A stretch of 64,000 nucleotides of DNA, taken from positions 2,542,001 to 2,606,000 of the forward strand of contig NZ_CP071859.1 in the NCBI RefSeq assembly GCF_023716665.1, written 5' to 3'. Position 1 is the stretch's first letter. The number at the start of each line of letters is the position of its first letter. The translations under genes were made by a program, and so were the position numbers. Under the pieces are notes generated by a model, which saw only the letters and a list, made by a program, of their open reading frames with translations, was not told the DNA's origin and made no database searches. The stretch is from Vibrio sp. SCSIO 43135. Lineage in GTDB: Bacteria; Pseudomonadota; Gammaproteobacteria; Enterobacterales; Vibrionaceae. Below are positions 59,821 to 64,000 of the stretch, piece after piece.

Positions 59821-62505
59821 TTAGTCTAGAGTACGTTTAACTTCAACAATCTCGAAGACTTCGATTTGGTCACCAACGCGAACATCATTGTAGTTCTTAA
59901 CGCCGATACCACACTCGTAGCCGTTCTTAACTTCTTGAACGTCGTCTTTAAAGCGACGTAGTGACTCTAGTTCGCCTTCGTAGATAACAACGTTATCACG
60001 TAGAACGCGAATAGGGTTATTACGCTTGATTGTACCTTCAGTAACCATACAACCAGCGATTGCGCCAAGTTTTGGTGACTTAAATACATCACGTACTTCA
60101 GCAAGACCGATGATTTCCTGCTTGAACTCAGGAGCAAGCATACCGCCCATTGCTTGTTTCACTTCATCAATCAATTGGTAAATGATTGAGTAGTAACGAA
60201 GATCTAGGTTCTCAGTTTCAACTGCACGGCGAGCTGTTGCATCTGCACGAACGTTGAAGCCAAGAATGATAGCGTTAGACGCTGCTGCAAGTACTGCATC
60301 AGTTTCTGTAATACCACCAACACCAGAACCAACGATGTTCACTTTAACTTCGTCAGTTGAAAGTTTCAGTAGTGAGTCAGCAATTGCTTCAACAGAACCC
60401 TGTACGTCAGCTTTAAGAACAACGTTAAGCTCAGCGACTTCACCAGCAGCCATGTTCGAGAACATGTTCTCAAGCTTAGCTTTTTGCTGACGAGCTAGTT
60501 TAACATCGCGGAATTTACCTTGACGGTAGTTAGCAACTTCACGAGCTTTACGCTCATCACGAACTACTGTTGCTTCATCACCAGACGCTGGAACACCAGA
60601 AAGACCGATGATTTCCACAGGAATCGAAGGACCTGCAGTAAAGATTTCTTTGCCGTTTTCGTCGCGCATAGCACGCACACGGCCGTATTCTTGACCACAA
60701 AGAAGGATATCACCTTTGTTTAGCGTACCAGACTGAACTAGAACGGTTGCAACAGGACCACGACCTTTATCTAGACGCGATTCAACAACAACGCCCGATG
60801 CCATGCCTTCTTCTACAGCTGTAAGCTCTAGTACTTCTGATTGCAGAAGAATAGTTTCTAGTAGGCCATCGATGTTTGTACCCTGTTTCGCAGAGATGTG
60901 AACGAACATGTTCTCACCGCCCCACTCCTCAGGAATAACGTCGTATTGAGCAAGCTCGTTCTTAACGTTATCTGGGTTTGCATCTTCTTTATCGATCTTA
61001 TTCACAGCAACAATCAGAGGAACACCAGCCGCTTTCGCGTGTTGGATCGCTTCGATTGTTTGTGGCATTACGCCATCGTCTGCAGCAACTACAAGAACAA
61101 CGATATCTGTCGCTTGAGCACCACGAGCACGCATAGCTGTAAACGCCGCGTGTCCAGGAGTATCAAGGAAAGTGATCATACCGTTTTCAGTTTCTACGTG
61201 GTATGCACCAATGTGCTGAGTAATACCACCCGCTTCGCCTGAAGCAACGTGCGCTTTACGGATGTAGTCAAGAGTCGACGTTTTACCATGGTCAACGTGG
61301 CCCATGATAGTAACAACTGGTGCGCGAGGCACTGATTCAGCACTGTTATCACGATCAGATAGTACAGCTTCTTCAAGCTCGTTCTCTTTACGTAGGATAA
61401 CTTTGTGGCCCATTTCTTCAGCAACAAGCTGTGCAGTCTCTTGGTCGATAACCTGGTTGATTGTCGCCATTGCACCCATTTTCATCATTACTTTGATGAC
61501 TTCAGTGCCTTTCACAGACATCTTGCTTGCTAGCTCAGAAACAACAATCGTTTCGCCGATAACAACATCAGACTTAGCAACAGTCGCTGTCTTATCAAAG
61601 CCATGTTGCATTGAAGTTGGTTTAGCAAGCTTACCTTTGTTGCGACCTTTACCACGTTGGTTACGACCACCGCGCTCTTGATCGTTAGACTTGTTGCCTG
61701 CTTTCTTCTTCTTGCGACGACCGCCTTCTTCTTTGCGGTCTGCTGCGTCTTCAGCTTCGCGAGCGTAAGTAGAAGTCGTTACATGGTAGTCAGAGTTTTC
61801 TAACTCTTTCTTCTTCTTCTCTTCTTCACTCCAGCGAGCTTCGTTTTCTTCAGCAAGTTTACGTGCTTCTTCAACAAGCTTTGCAGCTTCTTGTTCAGCT
61901 TTACGCTGCGCTTCTTCTTCCTGACGACGTTTTAACTCATCAGCTTCTTTTTTCGCTTGTTCGTTAACGTCTGCATTTTTCGCATTCATTTCTTTCTTAG
62001 CCTTTTCAGCTTGTGCGCGTTTAGCCTTTTCTTCAGCGTCACGTTTTGCATCCGCTTCTCGTTTCGCTTTTTCATCGGCTTCGCGCTGTGCTTTCTCTGC
62101 AGCTTCACGTTTCGCTAGCTCTTCCGCTTCGCGTTTTGCTAACTCTTCCGCTTCACGCTGTGCTGCTTCCTCAGCTTCACGCTTGGCTTCTTCTTCGATA
62201 GTGCTGCGCTTCACATAAGTGCGCTTCTTACGCACTTCTACTTGAACATCTTTACTCTTACCACCACCAGCTGCAACACTTAGAGTGCTACGAGTCTTAC
62301 GTTGAAGTGTTAATCGAGTAGGTTCAGATTCGCCCGACGTATCGCCGTGCTCCTTTTTCAGGTGAGTAAGAAGCTTTTGCTTCTCTTCATCTGAAACTTG
62401 GTCGTTACTTGCTTTGTTCATGCCTGCATCAGCAAGTTGTTCAATCAAGCGGTCAACTGGTGTACCAATCTCTTCACTTAGAGCTTTTACCGTTAATTCT
62501 GTCAT
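59821..62505 (-). CDS. infB: Translation initiation factor IF-2
   Basis: 894 residues. An N-terminal IF2-N domain (about 1-55), a long charged coiled-coil of Arg/Glu/Ala/Lys repeats (about 95-230), a second IF2-N-type segment near 315, and the G domain from about 395 with GHVDHGKTS (G1), DTPGHAAFT (G3) and NKIDKED (G4), then domains II, III and the C-terminal fMet-tRNA-binding part. It brings initiator tRNA to the 30S subunit and promotes subunit joining. E. coli infB has internal start sites; whether these exist here was not established. It lies 21 bases after nusA. Confidence 0.97.
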   Translation of the reverse strand: MTELTVKALSEEIGTPVDRLIEQLADAGMNKASNDQVSDEEKQKLLTHLKKEHGDTSGESEPTRLTLQRKTRSTLSVAAGGGKSKDVQVEVRKKRTYVKRSTIEEEAKREAEEAAQREAEELAKREAEELAKREAAEKAQREADEKAKREADAKRDAEEKAKRAQAEKAKKEMNAKNADVNEQAKKEADELKRRQEEEAQRKAEQEAAKLVEEARKLAEENEARWSEEEKKKKELENSDYHVTTSTYAREAEDAADRKEEGGRRKKKKAGNKSNDQERGGRNQRGKGRNKGKLAKPTSMQHGFDKTATVAKSDVVIGETIVVSELASKMSVKGTEVIKVMMKMGAMATINQVIDQETAQLVAEEMGHKVILRKENELEEAVLSDRDNSAESVPRAPVVTIMGHVDHGKTSTLDYIRKAHVASGEAGGITQHIGAYHVETENGMITFLDTPGHAAFTAMRARGAQATDIVVLVVAADDGVMPQTIEAIQHAKAAGVPLIVAVNKIDKEDANPDNVKNELAQYDVIPEEWGGENMFVHISAKQGTNIDGLLETILLQSEVLELTAVEEGMASGVVVESRLDKGRGPVATVLVQSGTLNKGDILLCGQEYGRVRAMRDENGKEIFTAGPSIPVEIIGLSGVPASGDEATVVRDERKAREVANYRQGKFRDVKLARQQKAKLENMFSNMAAGEVAELNVVLKADVQGSVEAIADSLLKLSTDEVKVNIVGSGVGGITETDAVLAAASNAIILGFNVRADATARRAVETENLDLRYYSIIYQLIDEVKQAMGGMLAPEFKQEIIGLAEVRDVFKSPKLGAIAGCMVTEGTIKRNNPIRVLRDNVVIYEGELESLRRFKDDVQEVKNGYECGIGVKNYNDVRVGDQIEVFEIVEVKRTLD

Positions 62506-62526
62506 TCCGCTTCCTCCTTGCTGATA

Positions 62527-64000
62527 TTATTCTTCGTCGCCAAACCAACAGATGTTACGTGCAGCCATGATTAGCTCACCTGCGCGTTCTTCTGTTAAAC
62601 CTTCGATGCCTTCAAGCTCATCGATGCCTTGGTCTGCTAGGTCTTCTAGAGTTGCTACGCCTTTCGCCGCTAGTTTAAATGCCATTTCACGCTCTAGACC
62701 TTCTAGGCCTAGTAGGTCGTCAGCTGGCTCAACACCTTCAAAAGACTCTTCTTGAGCAAGTGCTAGCGTAGTCAATGCGTCTTTCGCGCGGCTACGTAGT
62801 TCTTCAACTAGCTCTTCGTTTAGGCCGTCAACTTCTAGAAGTTCATTTACTGGTACGTAAGCCACTTCTTCTAGCGTAGAGAAACCTTCTTCAACTAGCA
62901 TTTCAGCAAAGTCTTGCTCGATATCTAGGTGCTTCATGAAGTTTTCAATCGAAGCTTGAGACTCTTCTTGGTGTTTCTTCTGTAGATCAGCAACTGTCAT
63001 TACGTTCAGTTCCCAGCCTGTTAGCTGAGACGCAAGACGTACGTTTTGACCACTACGGCCAATCGCTTGTGCTAGGTTATCTGCTTCTACCGCGATATCC
63101 ATAGAGTGTGCATCTTCATCAACGATGATCGACGCTACGTCTGCTGGTGCCATTGCATTAATAACGAATTGCGCTGGGTTATCATCCCAAAGCACAATAT
63201 CAATACGCTCACCGCCTAGTTCACCAGAAACCGCTTGTACACGTGCACCACGCATACCAACACATGCACCAACAGGGTCGATACGACGGTCATTTGTCTT
63301 CACTGCGATTTTCGCGCGAGAACCAGGATCACGAGCAGCACCTTTCAGTTCAATTAGCTCTTCACCAATTTCAGGTACTTCGACACGGAATAGCTCAGCC
63401 AGCATTTCAGGCTTAGAGCGGGTGATGAATAGTTGGAAACCACGCGCTTCTGGTGCAACTTTGTATAGCAAACCACGTACGCGGTCGCCTGGACGGAAGT
63501 TTTCACGTGGAAGTTGGTCATCACGTAAGATAACTGCTTCAGCGTTGTTACCTAGATCTAGGATAACCGTATCGCGGTTAACTTTCTTAACCACACCTGT
63601 CACTAGCTCACCTTCGTTATCGATGAACTGCTCTACAATTTGTGCGCGCTCAGCTTCACGTACTTTCTGTACGATAACTTGCTTAGCCGTTTGAGTCGTA
63701 ATACGGTCAAACGTTACTGAATCAATATCGTCTTCTACGAAGTCACCAACAGTCAGTGTTTCATCTTCGTATTGTGCCGCTTCTAAAGAAATTTCTTTAG
63801 TTGGGTTCTCAACTTCTTCAACCACTTCCCAACGACGGAATGTGTCGAACTCACCAGTTTTACGGTCGATAGCAACACGAACATCGATTTCGATTTCGTG
63901 TTTTTTCTTAGTTGAGGTTGCTAGTGCAATTTCAAGCGCCTCAAAAATACGCTCACGAGGAACAGCTTTTTCGTTAGAAACTGCCTCTACTACCGCTAAA
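62527..64000 (-). CDS. nusA: Transcription termination/antitermination protein NusA (partial, 5' end outside window)
   Basis: The open frame continues past the first in-window Met to the right edge; the reading [20 protein letters not shown] there matches the E. coli N-terminus from about residue 7, so only five or six codons are missing. Then the S1 domain ([18 protein letters not shown]), two KH domains ([18 protein letters not shown] and [18 protein letters not shown]) and two acidic repeats near the C-terminus ending in CWFGDEE. NusA binds RNA polymerase and modulates pausing, termination and antitermination. rimP is expected just outside the window. Confidence 0.96.
   Translation of the reverse strand, partial: LAVVEAVSNEKAVPRERIFEALEIALATSTKKKHEIEIDVRVAIDRKTGEFDTFRRWEVVEEVENPTKEISLEAAQYEDETLTVGDFVEDDIDSVTFDRITTQTAKQVIVQKVREAERAQIVEQFIDNEGELVTGVVKKVNRDTVILDLGNNAEAVILRDDQLPRENFRPGDRVRGLLYKVAPEARGFQLFITRSKPEMLAELFRVEVPEIGEELIELKGAARDPGSRAKIAVKTNDRRIDPVGACVGMRGARVQAVSGELGGERIDIVLWDDNPAQFVINAMAPADVASIIVDEDAHSMDIAVEADNLAQAIGRSGQNVRLASQLTGWELNVMTVADLQKKHQEESQASIENFMKHLDIEQDFAEMLVEEGFSTLEEVAYVPVNELLEVDGLNEELVEELRSRAKDALTTLALAQEESFEGVEPADDLLGLEGLEREMAFKLAAKGVATLEDLADQGIDELEGIEGLTEERAGELIMAARNICWFGDEE

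Noticed and set aside
62156..62220. Tandem repeat in infB around the Arg/Glu/Ala stretches
   Set aside because: It is the ordinary low-complexity coiled-coil linker of IF-2, known from the family.

Overview
The window reads as a chromosomal segment of a Vibrio species (Vibrionaceae, Gammaproteobacteria). Its base composition is moderate, most genes lie in conserved operons, and the gene order (fusA2, radA, a PilZ protein, serB/ytjB, deoD-deoB-deoA-deoC, nupC, thrC-thrB-thrA, an RraA paralogue, arcA, arcB, a GGDEF protein, yhcC, then two gltB-gltD pairs) is the order I recall from the large chromosome of V. cholerae. No rRNA or tRNA gene, prophage, insertion sequence, integron repeat or CRISPR array was recognised.

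Layout. 1-2894 (minus) is the promoter-proximal part of a tad/Flp pilus locus: two 55-residue Flp pilins, the prepilin peptidase, an AAA ATPase and the cut-off cpaB/rcpC. An AraC-type regulator and an acyl-CoA synthetase follow on the plus strand (3380-5991). 6085-8633 holds a duplicated module: a small DUF1127-type gene divergent from a LysR regulator, twice in a row. 8732-16643 carries a stand-alone EF-G paralogue, radA, a protein with two PilZ domains, serB and ytjB. 16709-24130 is deoxynucleoside catabolism: deoCABD, the nucleoside permease nupC, a TatD-family hydrolase and a 42-residue DUF5363-type gene overlapping it. 24217-30822 is mixed housekeeping: yaaA, an alanine/glycine:sodium symporter, DUF3545, a hemerythrin, ung, a 38-codon orphan ORF, nfo and grcA. 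30892-38159 contains an FMN reductase, thrABC with its leader peptide and attenuator, a secreted orphan, an rraA paralogue and DUF3293. 38487-44927 has the anaerobic regulator pair arcA and arcB facing each other, an orphan lipoprotein directly behind arcB, a PAS-GGDEF protein and yhcC. 45466-57726 holds two complete glutamate synthases of different lineages in tandem. 57852-64000 is a DUF1499 lipoprotein and the nusA-infB-rbfA-truB operon, cut inside nusA.

How the parts work together. Redox control recurs: grcA has two FNR boxes whose 53-bp spacing equals that of E. coli yfiD, arcA has a perfect FNR box, and the ArcB-like sensor keeps Cys180 but has Tyr where E. coli ArcB has its second redox cysteine, Cys241. 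Nucleoside uptake (nupC) and breakdown (deo) are adjacent. Threonine synthesis is attenuated through a Thr/Ile-rich leader. Two glutamate synthases give redundancy or specialisation in nitrogen assimilation.

No wholly new multi-gene system stands out. The best leads are the ArcB cysteine loss, the AAA ATPase inside the pilus operon, the duplicated DUF1127/LysR module, the tandem-PilZ protein, small genes missed by length cut-offs, the structured gltB leader, and a terminator inside the deo operon. Several start codons were moved from the longest ORF to internal codons with a ribosome binding site; each case is stated.
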